From Vibrio sinaloensis DSM 21326 (GTDB lineage Bacteria; Pseudomonadota; Gammaproteobacteria; Enterobacterales; Vibrionaceae), in the NCBI RefSeq assembly GCF_000189275.1, contig NZ_AEVT01000099.1, forward strand, positions 62,001 to 126,000: a stretch of 64,000 nucleotides of DNA. The letters run 5' to 3'. Of this stretch, positions 33,285 through 42,907 are shown piece by piece. The position numbers and the translations under genes were made by a program. Numbering within the stretch: position 1 is the first letter of the stretch; each line of letters starts with the position of its first letter. Below the pieces are notes generated by a model. It was given only the letters and a program-made list of their open reading frames with translations, ran no database searches and was not told the origin of the DNA.

Positions 33285-34169
33285 ATGTTCCAAACTCATA
33301 AATTTACTATTGCTGGTGTCGCCGCCATTCTTCTCTGGAGCAGCGTTATGGGAGTTGCTAGGGCTGTGACTGAAATGCTCGGCCCTGTAGGCGGCGCTGC
33401 GTCAATTTATACGGTAGCGGCTGTTTTTCTGGTCGCCGTTATGGGGGTACCCAAGTGGCGCAATTACTCGTTACGCTACGTACTATTGGGTGGTGGGTTG
33501 TTTGTCGCGTATGAGATCTGTTTGGCGTTGGCGCTAGCGATGGCAAACGATCGCCAGCAAGCGATTGAAATGTTGGTGATTAACTACTTATGGCCGGCAT
33601 TGACCGTACTGCTGGCTGTAATCGTGAGTGGCAAGAAAACCAGTTGGTTGGTTTATCCAAGTGTAGCTCTGGCTTTTCTTGGTGTGGCCTGGAGTATCAC
33701 CGGTGAGCAAGGGCTGTCGTTTGAGCAGATCGCGAGTAATGTCGCAACCAACCCAGTAACTTACGCGATGGCGTTTACTGGTGCTTTCTTATGGGCGATC
33801 TACTGTAACTTAACTAAACGTATCGCCAATGGACAAAATGCCATCACCTTGTTTTTTATTCTCACGGCGATATCGCTTTGGGTGAAATACGCTCTAAGTA
33901 GTGAAACGGGTATGACCCTCAACTTGCATTCAGGCAGCTTGCTGCTGATTGCGGGGGTGTTTATGGGCAGTGGCTATGCGCTTTGGAACTATGCCATCAT
34001 CGGTGGCAACATGGTGTTGCTGGCAACCCTGTCTTACTTCACCCCAGTGCTTTCGACGGTGATTTCGTCAATAATACTGGGTATTGCACTGAGTCAGAGT
34101 TTTCTACAAGGCGTCGTGATGGTAACGATTGGATCGTTAATGTGCTGGTGGGTCACTCGGGAAAAGTAG
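33285..34169 (+). CDS. yddG: YddG-like DMT exporter
   Basis: Ten-helix drug/metabolite transporter of 294 residues. It matches the remembered E. coli YddG (aromatic amino-acid and methyl viologen exporter) through the N-terminus ILLWSSVMGVARAVTEMLGPVGGAAS, YEICLALALA, EMLVINYLWPALT and GAFLWAIYCNLTKR. The terminator at 33243-33268 separates it from the OsmC gene. It is convergent with the L,D-transpeptidase-like gene, 4 bases apart. It is the third amino-acid-type exporter within 5 kb. Confidence 0.88.
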   Translation: MFQTHKFTIAGVAAILLWSSVMGVARAVTEMLGPVGGAASIYTVAAVFLVAVMGVPKWRNYSLRYVLLGGGLFVAYEICLALALAMANDRQQAIEMLVINYLWPALTVLLAVIVSGKKTSWLVYPSVALAFLGVAWSITGEQGLSFEQIASNVATNPVTYAMAFTGAFLWAIYCNLTKRIANGQNAITLFFILTAISLWVKYALSSETGMTLNLHSGSLLLIAGVFMGSGYALWNYAIIGGNMVLLATLSYFTPVLSTVISSIILGIALSQSFLQGVVMVTIGSLMCWWVTREK

Positions 34170-34173
34170 CCTA

Positions 34174-34653
34174 CTACCAATAGATTTCAATCGGCGTCCC
34201 CGTTGACACTAAACTGAGTAAATCATCCATTTCTTGGTTGGTCAGTGCGATACAACCATCCGTCCAGTCAAAGCTTTGTACGTAGTTGGCTGGGCGAGTC
34301 TCACCATTTTTCAAACCGTGTATTTTGATATCGCCACCGGGGTCTACCTTGTTGCTCATCGCCTGAGTACGATCTTTTAGATTGGGGTAACTGATATGAA
34401 TGGAGCGGTAAAACTGCGAATCGTTTAATACAAAGTCGAGATAGTAACGACCCTCAGGTGTTTTTTGATCGCCTTCTTGCTGCTTGTGGCCTTTTGGTGA
34501 TTTGCCAAGAGCAATTCTGTATTCGCGTACCACTTGTTGTCCATCAAGTAAGTACAGGCGACGTTTTGACTTGTCTACTTTGACTAAATCAACTGCCGCG
34601 TAACTTGGCAAGCTGACCACAAAAGCCAACAACAGTAGCGCTTTCGTTTTCAA
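34174..34653 (-). CDS. L,D-transpeptidase-like protein (YkuD family)
   Basis: Secreted periplasmic protein of 159 residues with signal peptide MKTKALLLLAFVVSLPSYA. The YkuD fold is recognised by VDKSKRRLYLLDGQQ, GDQKTPEGRYYLDF, the histidine His112 in IKIHGLK and the catalytic Cys134 in TDGCIALTN. The usual arginine after GC is replaced (GCIAL), a form seen in YafK/DpaA-like members, which can cut rather than form the peptidoglycan-lipoprotein link. So either activity is possible. It is convergent with yddG. Confidence 0.88.
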   Translation of the reverse strand: MKTKALLLLAFVVSLPSYAAVDLVKVDKSKRRLYLLDGQQVVREYRIALGKSPKGHKQQEGDQKTPEGRYYLDFVLNDSQFYRSIHISYPNLKDRTQAMSNKVDPGGDIKIHGLKNGETRPANYVQSFDWTDGCIALTNQEMDDLLSLVSTGTPIEIYW

Positions 34654-34961
34654 AATCCCTACATCCTATATCTGACCGACTCATGATTAAGTTTACTTTA
34701 CTGCTGTAGTCATGGGAATGGCTTACCGTAAATGATGGATTGTAATTGCTGCTATAACCCTTGCTAACACACCAATTGATTAGTCCAAAAGTGCAATTTT
34801 TGGAAATAAGATCATAAAAATGTAAGAGGCATCATATCTCCAACAGTTACTGATATCGAAATGCGAGTGAGTTAACAATGGCTTTCTCTGGTCATTTGAT
34901 TGCATAGGTGGAACTGGTACTTTTTTAACCGATTAAAAAATCAAAGGTTCCGGCTAGGATT
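34654..34961. other. Spacer with a hairpin before the GAF-GGDEF gene
   Basis: A 308-base intergenic stretch holding the promoters of two divergent genes. Near its right end a nested hairpin can form: outer GGAAC (34910-34914) / GTTCC (34947-34951) and inner TTTTTTAA (34921-34928) / TTAAAAAA (34933-34940). It ends only a few bases before the ribosome site TAGGAT. It does not match the c-di-GMP riboswitch classes I know. Confidence 0.45.
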
Positions 34962-37082
34962 ATGTTTCCACGTATATTGCTCAAAGATATCTTGTCTGCA
35001 AGAAACCAGAGATTTCTTGCTAACTCGTTGTTTCAGTTTATTGATGAACTGCTTGCGGCAGAGCATATCGCGGTGTTTCGTCAGCCGAAAGGTTGCCATA
35101 ACAATGACTTTCTGTACCACAAAGGCCAACCTGCTAGTTTAGATATCTATCCAGACACTTTTTGGACTTGGGTTGCCCAATTTGATACCTCCGATGGCTT
35201 GTTACCTTTAAAAATGAACACCTGTCAGTGGAAGTATTGCGAACATATGTCAGCGGAAAGCTATGTGTTCATGTTGGACAACCACCCAGAAATGCGCACC
35301 TACCTAGTATTGGAAAACGTTAATCCAGAAAGAGTCGGTCAAGCTAATCAAAACAATCAACTTGAAGCTTTACAGATCATCGCCGCTCGCTGGCAGTGTG
35401 TGCGAGCAGAAACGGAAGCCGCCAAAGAATTTAAACAACGGGATATTAAAGAAGCGAAGTATCTCGATGTGATCAAACAGCGTGAGTCGTTTATCGACAA
35501 CATGCGTTTGGTTCAGCAAGTCGCAGTGAATATATCCAACCCGGCAAACTTAGATGAGTTGTATCGCATGGCAGTGGAGGCGGTTCGTGACCAGCTTGGT
35601 TTTGATCGAGCTGTATTTATGTTGCTGGACATCAAAAAACGCTGTTTTAGCGGAACTTATGGTACCGATGAAAACGGTCAAACCGCGAGTGAGCACCATA
35701 CTCAATATGATCTTCATCAGCTTGAAGAGACCTACATCGACGCTCTGTTTGAAGGCAAAGAAACCTTAGTCATCGTCGAAGAGGCACCGCTCTATACGGC
35801 CGGTAGCGTGATTGGTCAGGGCTGGAATGGGATGTTAATCCTCCGTGATGGAGAAGAGATCATCGGCTGGATTGCGCTCGATAACTATATTCGACGAAAC
35901 CCGATTACTTCTTATCAACGTCAGATGCTTGAATCGTTTGGCTCTTTACTTGCCCAAATCTATATTCGTAAACGACAAGAGCAGAACGTGCGTATGTTGC
36001 ACGCAAGCATGGTGGAGCTCTCGCGTTGTATGACCGTGAGCGAAGTGTGTAAATCAGCGGTCACCTTTGCTATTAACCGATTGGGTATCGATCGGTTCGC
36101 GGTGTTTTTGACCGATAAAGGTTGTACCCATATGCAAGGCACATGGGGAACCGATATTCAAGGTAACATCGTAGACGAATCTTACTATCGTTCAGAAACC
36201 GTAGACCGAGCGATTGTCAGTGCTGCTAAGGTCAACCCAAATGATGTGGTATTTGAGGAGTCTGTTCCTATTTACCACGATTTCCATATCGTCGGTTTTG
36301 GCTGGACAGCAATGACTATGTTGGTGGACAACAACAACGATCCCATTGCATTTATCGCCGCGGACAATTTAATCAAACGTTCACCATTGACCCATCAACT
36401 GCGTGAAGTCATCCGGATGTTTGCCTCCAACCTAACAGAGGTATTGCTCCGTACGCGAGCGCAAGAGGCGATCCATGAAATGAACGAGAATTTGGAACGT
36501 GAAGTCAAAGCGCGGACTCGTGACTTGCAGAAAGCCAACGAGCAATTGGAAGTGATGGCGAAAATGGATCCACTTACGCGCTTGGGTAATCGACGCATGC
36601 TCGAAGCCTCGCTGGAAGAGTTGTGTCTCAACGGTAAGGATAAACGCCAACACTATGGCTTGATCCTCGCTGATATCGATCACTTCGGTTTATACAACAA
36701 TCATTATGGTCATATGCAAGGCGACATCGCGCTAATGCGGATCGGTAATATCTTGCAGCACCATACTCAATCGGGTAATGAAGTGTTTTGCCGTATTGGT
36801 GGGGAAGAGTTTGCACTATTGGTGACTAATCAAACGCCAGTCCAAGTCGCTCAGTTAGCCGAGTGTGTCAGAAAGTGCATAGAAGAGGAGCACATTCCCC
36901 ACAAGCTGAATACCAGCAGTGATTTCCTAACCGTTTCGGTTGGCTACGCAGTACTCGAGCTCAGCCAGGAAGATTTTAGCTTTGACCGATTATACAGCGC
37001 AGCGGATAAGTCTCTGTATGAGGCAAAAGAGCAGGGTAGGAATCAAGTGAGTGGTAAAGTCACGGCCATTGAAGCCGCTTAA
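34962..37082 (+). CDS. Diguanylate cyclase with GAF sensor domains
   Basis: Soluble c-di-GMP synthase of 706 residues. Two GAF domains are visible (about residues 180-340, LDELYRMAVEAVRDQLGFDRAVFMLLD, and about 350-500, VSEVCKSAVTFAINRLGIDRFAVFL), which are internal homologues of each other, after an N-terminal region without a clear family. A coiled coil (REVKARTRDLQKANEQLEVM) leads to the GGDEF domain: MDPLTRLGNRR, LADIDHFGLYNNHYGH and the active-site GGEEF at 613-617. No RxxD inhibitory site is visible at the usual position. The GGEEF form is compatible with activity. A terminator follows. Confidence 0.92.
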   Translation: MFPRILLKDILSARNQRFLANSLFQFIDELLAAEHIAVFRQPKGCHNNDFLYHKGQPASLDIYPDTFWTWVAQFDTSDGLLPLKMNTCQWKYCEHMSAESYVFMLDNHPEMRTYLVLENVNPERVGQANQNNQLEALQIIAARWQCVRAETEAAKEFKQRDIKEAKYLDVIKQRESFIDNMRLVQQVAVNISNPANLDELYRMAVEAVRDQLGFDRAVFMLLDIKKRCFSGTYGTDENGQTASEHHTQYDLHQLEETYIDALFEGKETLVIVEEAPLYTAGSVIGQGWNGMLILRDGEEIIGWIALDNYIRRNPITSYQRQMLESFGSLLAQIYIRKRQEQNVRMLHASMVELSRCMTVSEVCKSAVTFAINRLGIDRFAVFLTDKGCTHMQGTWGTDIQGNIVDESYYRSETVDRAIVSAAKVNPNDVVFEESVPIYHDFHIVGFGWTAMTMLVDNNNDPIAFIAADNLIKRSPLTHQLREVIRMFASNLTEVLLRTRAQEAIHEMNENLEREVKARTRDLQKANEQLEVMAKMDPLTRLGNRRMLEASLEELCLNGKDKRQHYGLILADIDHFGLYNNHYGHMQGDIALMRIGNILQHHTQSGNEVFCRIGGEEFALLVTNQTPVQVAQLAECVRKCIEEEHIPHKLNTSSDFLTVSVGYAVLELSQEDFSFDRLYSAADKSLYEAKEQGRNQVSGKVTAIEAA

Positions 37083-37100
37083 CATAACGTAATTAAACAG

Positions 37101-37135
37101 AACAGGCAGCCAAGTGGCTGCCTGTTTACTTTCTA
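37101..37135 (+). terminator. Terminator between GGDEF gene and batD
   Basis: An 11-bp perfect stem AACAGGCAGCC / GGCTGCCTGTT with AAGT loop followed by TTTACTTTCT. It can serve the convergent bat operon as well. Confidence 0.88.
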
Positions 37136-37151
37136 TCGGATCATGTTGTGC

Positions 37152-38795
37152 TTAAAGTTTCGCGAGAGGTTGCTCATTATGGGGCTGTTTCTCACGGGAA
37201 CTTTTGGCTTGTTTAAGCAGTTTCATCAGAGTTTGACCTTGCCAGCTAGGTTTGTCTGGCGAGTATTGGCTGCGGTTCATGGCGTTTAACTCTTGTTCAA
37301 TTTTGCTCTTCAGCTCTGTGTCTGAGATAGCATTGTCAGTCAGCCACTGTTTCACTAAGTACTGTACTTTAACGGTATCAGATTGTTTGATGGCTGTTTC
37401 AATGCTTTCTATATCACCGAGGGTGTTACGCTCAGCTTGTATTGGCTTAGAGGCCGAGCGGTGTCTGCCTTTGATCAAGAGGGCCAATGTTGATAACCAA
37501 AGTAAGGCCAGTGCAGCGCTCAAGTAAGGCCAAAAACCTGGGTCTTTAATGGTGATGCTTTCAGCAGGCGCAGAAGCGATGGGCATAAGCTCTGGTTCTG
37601 CTGCATTCATTAAGCTCCCAGCGGCCACTTGCAACGATAAGCCAGCTACGGTGGCTGTTTCCTCTTGTTTCGATTGGCTGTTCCACCAGTTTATCTTTAT
37701 GTCATTAAGTGCGATTTCCCCTTGTTGCTGAGGGATGATGACTTGTTTGATGGTCATGCGCGTACTGCCATCACTTAATTGGCTAAATTGTGGTTTCTCC
37801 TGATACAGGCGCACTGATGATGGATAATGAGTATTGATGTCTGGGAAGCGTTCGCTCGTCACACCATTAATGTCTAAGGTGATTTCTCGGGTAAGGGATT
37901 CGCCAACTTGAGTGGTGAACAAAGGCGCCTCAATCGCCTTGCCATCACTGTCACGCCATTGTTGTTTCAAGTTAAGCGCAGAGGCAGGTAACCAATGACC
38001 TTGGAATTGTGTCGGAATCGGTAGCACACTGATTTCAAGCTGTTCAGCGGGCGTATTGGCAGAGATTAACTTTGTCGTACCTGTGCGGTTATTGCCATAA
38101 ACCACGCTGCCAGAGAAACCAATGCCACTTAAGGTAAATTCCCCACTTGTATCTGCCGTGACGCGATAGCTTTGCTCGACAATGGTCACTTCTATACCGT
38201 CGAGAACGCTCTGATACTGGTTAGGCTCTCCGATGGCATCCAGAGTTAACCCTGACGCCTGAGGTGGAATTACACTTGGATTTTGCAGTCGTCTTGGGTC
38301 CGCTTTGATAATTAACCGAGTATTCAGCACAGCACTCTCATTGGGATAAAGCTGCTGCTTGTTCAAGGTGTTCTGTAACTCAATCAAGTCAGAGATTTTA
38401 GGCTCATCTTGATCCATGCTGACTTGGATTGCGATGGGCTCTGAAGTGGCCCCATTGAGTGAGAATGCAGGGATAGTTGCGCTACCCAGACGTTGCGCTG
38501 CTAGCTGAATATTCCATTCACTGCGAGTAGTCCGCTGGCTGTTGACGATGTTTATCGAGGTGCCAAAGCTAGGACGACCTACGTAAAAATCTTGGTTAAG
38601 TACCGATAAATCAATGTCGTCAACAGAGACTTTTTCATCCGCGACGATACGTAACTGAAAGACTTCGTTTTTTACGACCTTATTTTTACTCACGGTCACC
38701 CAAAGATTAGCGGCAAGAGTTGCCGGGCTAATTAAGGCAAACACAAGTGTCAGTAAGCTAACAATATACAATCTGCTATGTTTCATCATTACCAT
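37152..38795 (-). CDS. batD: BatD-like protein
   Basis: Last gene of the MoxR-Bat operon, 547 residues. It has an N-terminal signal sequence (LLTLVFALISPATLA), a long exported beta-rich region opening LWVTVSKNKVVKNEVFQLRI, and a membrane helix near residue 415-435 (YLSAALALLWLSTLALLIKG) followed by a cytoplasmic tail. BatD proteins are thought to help envelope stress tolerance with the VWA proteins BatA and BatB. Its ATG overlaps the end of batB/C (ATGGTAATG), so the translation of both is coupled. The real start may be the ATG at 38789. Confidence 0.85.
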   Translation of the reverse strand: MVMMKHSRLYIVSLLTLVFALISPATLAANLWVTVSKNKVVKNEVFQLRIVADEKVSVDDIDLSVLNQDFYVGRPSFGTSINIVNSQRTTRSEWNIQLAAQRLGSATIPAFSLNGATSEPIAIQVSMDQDEPKISDLIELQNTLNKQQLYPNESAVLNTRLIIKADPRRLQNPSVIPPQASGLTLDAIGEPNQYQSVLDGIEVTIVEQSYRVTADTSGEFTLSGIGFSGSVVYGNNRTGTTKLISANTPAEQLEISVLPIPTQFQGHWLPASALNLKQQWRDSDGKAIEAPLFTTQVGESLTREITLDINGVTSERFPDINTHYPSSVRLYQEKPQFSQLSDGSTRMTIKQVIIPQQQGEIALNDIKINWWNSQSKQEETATVAGLSLQVAAGSLMNAAEPELMPIASAPAESITIKDPGFWPYLSAALALLWLSTLALLIKGRHRSASKPIQAERNTLGDIESIETAIKQSDTVKVQYLVKQWLTDNAISDTELKSKIEQELNAMNRSQYSPDKPSWQGQTLMKLLKQAKSSREKQPHNEQPLAKL

Positions 38796-40552
38796 TTCTT
38801 ACCTGTTTGCTGAGGTGGTTGCTTTTGTTTGGCTTGCAGCACCATTTGGGCGCGGATCAGTCGGCTTGGATCTCGAGCACTTTCGACTTGTTGGAGTTTG
38901 CGTAACTCTGGATCGATAGGTTGCTGGTTGCTTTGTACTGCGCTCGCTGGCTGCTCAGTACTGTCTGGTTGTTGGGTTTGTTCGTCAGGTTGCGTGGCTT
39001 GCGGTTCGTTCAGCGCGCTTTGCTGATCGTCATTTTGATGCTCTTTGTTGGCCTGCGCTTGACGAGGCTCCGCTGATGACGGCTCTGACTTTGATTGGTT
39101 GGCGTTTTGCTCCTCGTCGTCTTTTTCCGCTTTGTCAGAGTCCGGGAGACTTGAACTGTCTTGAGCGTCGTTTTGCGGTTGGCCTTTTTGCTGTGAGTTT
39201 TGTCCCTGTTGCTGTTGCTTCTCTAGCGCTTTTTTAACCACATCAAGGTTTGTTTGCGCATCTTTGTGCTCCGGTGCGGTTTGCAATATTTGCTCATACA
39301 GTTGCACGGCTTTCTCTAATTCTCCGCTTTGTGCAAGCGCGTTGGCGTAGTTGTACTTTCCTTCAACCCCTTCTGCTGCTTGCAAGGTTTGCACGGCGCC
39401 TTTGTAGTCACCCGCTTTGTATTGCGCGATGCCTTTCCAGTCAGGATCTTCAAACAGCTCTGCGGCCTGCTGATAGTCTCCGGCGTCAAACAACTGTTTA
39501 GCTTGCTGCTCGTTAGTAAGCCAAGGACTGGCCATCACAGGTTTGGGCATGAGAAAGGGAGTGCTGCCGATGATAAGAGCAAATAACACACCACGGCGAA
39601 ACATCGTTAGCGCGCCAAGAATCAGTACTGGCAAGAGCCAAAAACCTTGGTTCAAGCGCTCTGCTAACTTTTCACCTTTCAAGTTGTTGTCTGTACTGTC
39701 GATCTGATTAGTTAACCCTGCAATGCGTTCTACATCCTTATTGGTTAGCTGGATCGTGACAAACTGGCCGCCAACGGAGCTCGCTAACTCTCGCATATTG
39801 GCAAAATTAGACTTAGCGATGACAGTTTGACCATTGTCTGTGGTCATGAGTTTTCCTTCACTGAGTTGAATTGGTGCGCCTGCTCTGGAGCCGACCCCCA
39901 AGATCGTCAACCGCCAGTCGGTATCACCCACTAGGTCCTTTATGTCTTCAAGCTCAGCGTTATCGATATCGTCGGTGACCAGTACAATATCACCGGTTGC
40001 TAAGCCAGTATTTTGCATCATACTGATCGCGAGCTCGACACCGCGAGCAGCATCGGCGCCGGGGTAGGGCATCAACTCTGGGCTTAAATTCGGGACTAGG
40101 TTTGCTATTGTGCTGCTGTCGCTGGTCATTGGGCTGACGATGTAGGCATCGCCCGCGTAGGCAACTAATCCTGTGCTGCCTTCTTGCCAGTACGACAATA
40201 AGTCACTGACTTTATAACGCGCTTGAGTCAGGCGATTGGGTTTGACGTCAGTTGCGTACATCGACATTGACATATCCATCACCACGACACGTGCGCTGCT
40301 ATTGGCAAAGCTCGGACGGCTCTTTGAGGTCAAACTTGGCCCCGAAAGGGCAAGGATCGCGATAGCACCTAGCCAAGCCGCGCCTTTTAACCAGCGATGA
40401 GTGACAGGGCCACTTTGAATACCCATCGCTTTCGCTAAGTGCGGAGCAATAAGAGTTTGTTTGCGCTGACGCTTAGTTAACCACCAGACAACGGCAAGCC
40501 AAGGAAGCAGAGCGAGTAACCACTGTGGGTATAGCAAGGCAAAATCAGACAT
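38789..40552 (-). CDS. BatB-BatC fusion: VWA domain plus TPR protein
   Basis: A 587-residue membrane protein. Two N-terminal helices surround a basic linker, followed by a VWA domain with a MIDAS motif (VVMDMSMSMYA, then TDDIDNAELEDI), two further helices around residues 290-335, then a TPR part (KQLFDAGDYQQAAELFEDPDWKGIAQYKAGDYKGAV) and a long Gln/Asp/Ser-rich low-complexity tail of about 130 residues. Separate BatB and BatC are joined here, as in several gammaproteobacteria. The ATG at 40552 with AGGAGG is preferred, overlapping batA by 8 bases. Confidence 0.88.
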   Translation of the reverse strand: MSDFALLYPQWLLALLPWLAVVWWLTKRQRKQTLIAPHLAKAMGIQSGPVTHRWLKGAAWLGAIAILALSGPSLTSKSRPSFANSSARVVVMDMSMSMYATDVKPNRLTQARYKVSDLLSYWQEGSTGLVAYAGDAYIVSPMTSDSSTIANLVPNLSPELMPYPGADAARGVELAISMMQNTGLATGDIVLVTDDIDNAELEDIKDLVGDTDWRLTILGVGSRAGAPIQLSEGKLMTTDNGQTVIAKSNFANMRELASSVGGQFVTIQLTNKDVERIAGLTNQIDSTDNNLKGEKLAERLNQGFWLLPVLILGALTMFRRGVLFALIIGSTPFLMPKPVMASPWLTNEQQAKQLFDAGDYQQAAELFEDPDWKGIAQYKAGDYKGAVQTLQAAEGVEGKYNYANALAQSGELEKAVQLYEQILQTAPEHKDAQTNLDVVKKALEKQQQQGQNSQQKGQPQNDAQDSSSLPDSDKAEKDDEEQNANQSKSEPSSAEPRQAQANKEHQNDDQQSALNEPQATQPDEQTQQPDSTEQPASAVQSNQQPIDPELRKLQQVESARDPSRLIRAQMVLQAKQKQPPQQTGKKW

Positions 40553-41513
40553 GATTCCTCCTAAGTACAAGCAGGCCAATGAAAGCAAAGAAGGCGAGCC
40601 CAAGTGGCCACATAAACCACTCTTTTTCAGGACGCCATGTCTGGGTTGCTTTGCTAATCGGTTCTAAGCTGTTGATCGTGTCATAAATGGTGGCAAGCTC
40701 TTTCGCATCTCGGGCTCGGAAGTATTGACCTCCGGTGATTTGCGCTATTTGCATCAAGGCTTTTTCATCCAAGTCTTGAGCCGTGTTGACTTTGCGTGTC
40801 ATAAAGAATTCTTTAACCATCATTTCACCGGCACCGACCCCTATGGTGTAGATCGTTGCGTCGTATTTCTTCGCAATTTTTGCCGCTTCAATTGGGTCGA
40901 TGACTCCAGAGGTGTTGCTACCGTCACTGAGTAAAATCATTACCCGTTGCGGCGCGTCGCTATCAATGAAGGTTTTGGTTGCAAGGCCAATTCCTTCTCC
41001 GATTGCGGTTTTGTCGCCGATAAGGCGCAATACCAGTTGGTTGACTTGATCGGCGACGGTCGTGCGATCCAAAGTCAATGGTGTTTGCAAGTAAGCGTGG
41101 TCGGCAAACAGTACAACCCCCAAGCGGTCCCCTTCGCGTTTGATGGCGAAGTCACTGACGACTTTTTTTACCGCTGTTAAACGGTCAACATAATCACTGC
41201 CGTCGCTCATATCCTCTTGACTCATGGAGTAAGAGAGATCCAATACCAGCATTAAGTCGCGATGTTTCGGCTGCGTTGTGACCGGCTCTCCGTACCAAAC
41301 GGGCCTTGCCATTGCCAAAACTAGACCGACCCAAACTAGGCTCGCAAGGATCTTGGCTAAGCCATTTTTTGGTGCTGCCGTTTGCCCAGTGCTTGGTACA
41401 TAGGGCAGATGGATGGGCGCGCTGTTCGATACCGGAGGCGCCAGCAAGTAGATGACTAGCGGTAGAGGAAGGAGGAGCAGGCTCCACCACCAGACTAAGT
41501 CAAAATTAGCCAA
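40545..41513 (-). CDS. batA: BatA-like VWA-domain membrane protein
   Basis: Inner-membrane protein of 322 residues with two N-terminal membrane helices, a VWA domain (about 85-285) carrying the MIDAS DxSxS as LVLDLSYSMSQEDM and the TIDAS-like LLSDGSNTSGV, and a C-terminal helix. It starts with TTG directly after the TAA of the DUF4381 gene, the ribosome site AGGAG lying inside that gene. It overlaps batB/C by 8 bases. Confidence 0.9.
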   Translation of the reverse strand: MANFDLVWWWSLLLLPLPLVIYLLAPPVSNSAPIHLPYVPSTGQTAAPKNGLAKILASLVWVGLVLAMARPVWYGEPVTTQPKHRDLMLVLDLSYSMSQEDMSDGSDYVDRLTAVKKVVSDFAIKREGDRLGVVLFADHAYLQTPLTLDRTTVADQVNQLVLRLIGDKTAIGEGIGLATKTFIDSDAPQRVMILLSDGSNTSGVIDPIEAAKIAKKYDATIYTIGVGAGEMMVKEFFMTRKVNTAQDLDEKALMQIAQITGGQYFRARDAKELATIYDTINSLEPISKATQTWRPEKEWFMWPLGLAFFAFIGLLVLRRNHV

Positions 41514-41978
41514 TTACGCTCTCCTTCTTTTTGGCGGTAAGGCTTGTTCCACCCAGTCTTTGCAGTCTTGAATCAGTTCGTCTGCATTCGCCACAGCTTG
41601 CTTACTGTACAGAGCTTGCTGCCAATCTGTTAGGTTAGGAGTGAAACGTGGTTTTGCGATCTGGCTATCGAGAAACTGATACCATTGCTCGCCCGTTAAT
41701 TGAGCGATTTCTTCACGAGGGTAGTAACACAAGGCAGCTTGTCTAACTAACTCTATTGCTTCTGAAGGTCGATTGCCGTTTTCCAGTAATCGCAGTGCGG
41801 TTTTCTTTGGGGCGAGGCGTTTTCTATTCCAGCGAATAAACAGCCAAATGACTAAGCAAGTAGCCACTACAGCTCCTAGTAAAGCCCACCAACCCCATGC
41901 CAGAGGTAACCAAGCGGGGGCATCTGGTAAGTGCATCGGTTGAAGAGAAAGTGTTGGTGTTTGAGTCTCTGTGCTCAT
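41514..41978 (-). CDS. DUF4381 membrane protein of the Bat operon
   Basis: A 154-residue protein with one membrane helix (WWALLGAVVATCLVIWLFIRW, about residues 30-50) and a mostly helical cytoplasmic C-terminal part containing LVRQAALCYYPREEIAQLTGEQWYQFLD. This small protein is a regular member of MoxR/DUF58/VWA operons. It begins 2 bases after the DUF58 stop and touches the BatA TTG start. Confidence 0.88.
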   Translation of the reverse strand: MSTETQTPTLSLQPMHLPDAPAWLPLAWGWWALLGAVVATCLVIWLFIRWNRKRLAPKKTALRLLENGNRPSEAIELVRQAALCYYPREEIAQLTGEQWYQFLDSQIAKPRFTPNLTDWQQALYSKQAVANADELIQDCKDWVEQALPPKRRRA

Positions 41979-41980
41979 TA

Positions 41981-42898
41981 TTAAAATCCATGTAACTGTT
42001 GAGAAAGCGCAGCGTCGCTAGAGAGCGTTGAGAAACTCATGCCTAAGCGGTGAGCGAGGTCAGTAAGTTGATGCTGCTGGTGATTGAAAGCGGACTCTAT
42101 ACCCTGTCGGGTCTTTTTCGAAGAGAAATCTAACCAACGAGTGGTTTGTTTATCAGAGACTTGCTCTGTGCCACGGTACTGAGTAATACCGCGCTCTAAA
42201 GGATCACTAATGTGTACAAAGCGAACTCGATTGTGTTTGCCTAATCGACTGAGTGGATTCTCATCATCGATATGTAAGCGAGTGAAGTCGCTCAGTAGGA
42301 CTACTTCACTGCCTTTTGGACACATGCGGTTCAAGGCTTGCAGTGCAGTGGTCATAATGCCAGGAGCACTTCGTGGTTGGTTAAGTTGAGATTGATGGTG
42401 AGCGACAAGGCTCTGCGTCAACGCAAGCGCTCCTTTATTGCGCGCGGTTGGTTTTATTTCGACCAGTCGATCGCCAAGATCGATGAGTGCACCGACCCGA
42501 TCTCGCTGAGCAATGCTTAACCAAGCGATCAAACTGGCCATGTGCGCGGCGAGCACGGACTTTAGCATCAGTTGTGAGCCAAAAAACATGCTGCTACTGA
42601 AGTCGATGTACAAAACGATCGGCTTTTCTCGTTCTTCACTGAATAGTTTGGTGTGCGGCTTGCCTGTTCGTGCGGTGACTCGCCAATCAATGGATCGAAC
42701 ATCGTCACCCGCCTGATATTGGCGAACTTCACTGAAGTCCATACCACGACCGAGTTGGCGGCTTTGGTGTTGACCAAGCATCTGTGACCATAAACTTTTG
42801 GCAGGTGGCATCCACTTGACACTCTGTTGTTTGAAATACAAGAGTTCATCAAATGTGAGGTTAACGCCATCGCTGTAAGGGGATAATTCCACTTGCAT
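41981..42898 (-). CDS. DUF58 protein of the Bat operon
   Basis: Soluble VWA-like protein of 305 residues. The DUF58 signature DFSEVRQYQAGDDVRSIDWRVTARTGK is present, followed by a MIDAS-like VLYIDFSSSMFFG. It lacks the N-terminal membrane helices that some DUF58 proteins have. It lies 9 bases after moxR and 2 bases before DUF4381, so it belongs to the same transcript. Confidence 0.92.
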   Translation of the reverse strand: MQVELSPYSDGVNLTFDELLYFKQQSVKWMPPAKSLWSQMLGQHQSRQLGRGMDFSEVRQYQAGDDVRSIDWRVTARTGKPHTKLFSEEREKPIVLYIDFSSSMFFGSQLMLKSVLAAHMASLIAWLSIAQRDRVGALIDLGDRLVEIKPTARNKGALALTQSLVAHHQSQLNQPRSAPGIMTTALQALNRMCPKGSEVVLLSDFTRLHIDDENPLSRLGKHNRVRFVHISDPLERGITQYRGTEQVSDKQTTRWLDFSSKKTRQGIESAFNHQQHQLTDLAHRLGMSFSTLSSDAALSQQLHGF

Positions 42899-42907
42899 CG
42901 TGTTGTC

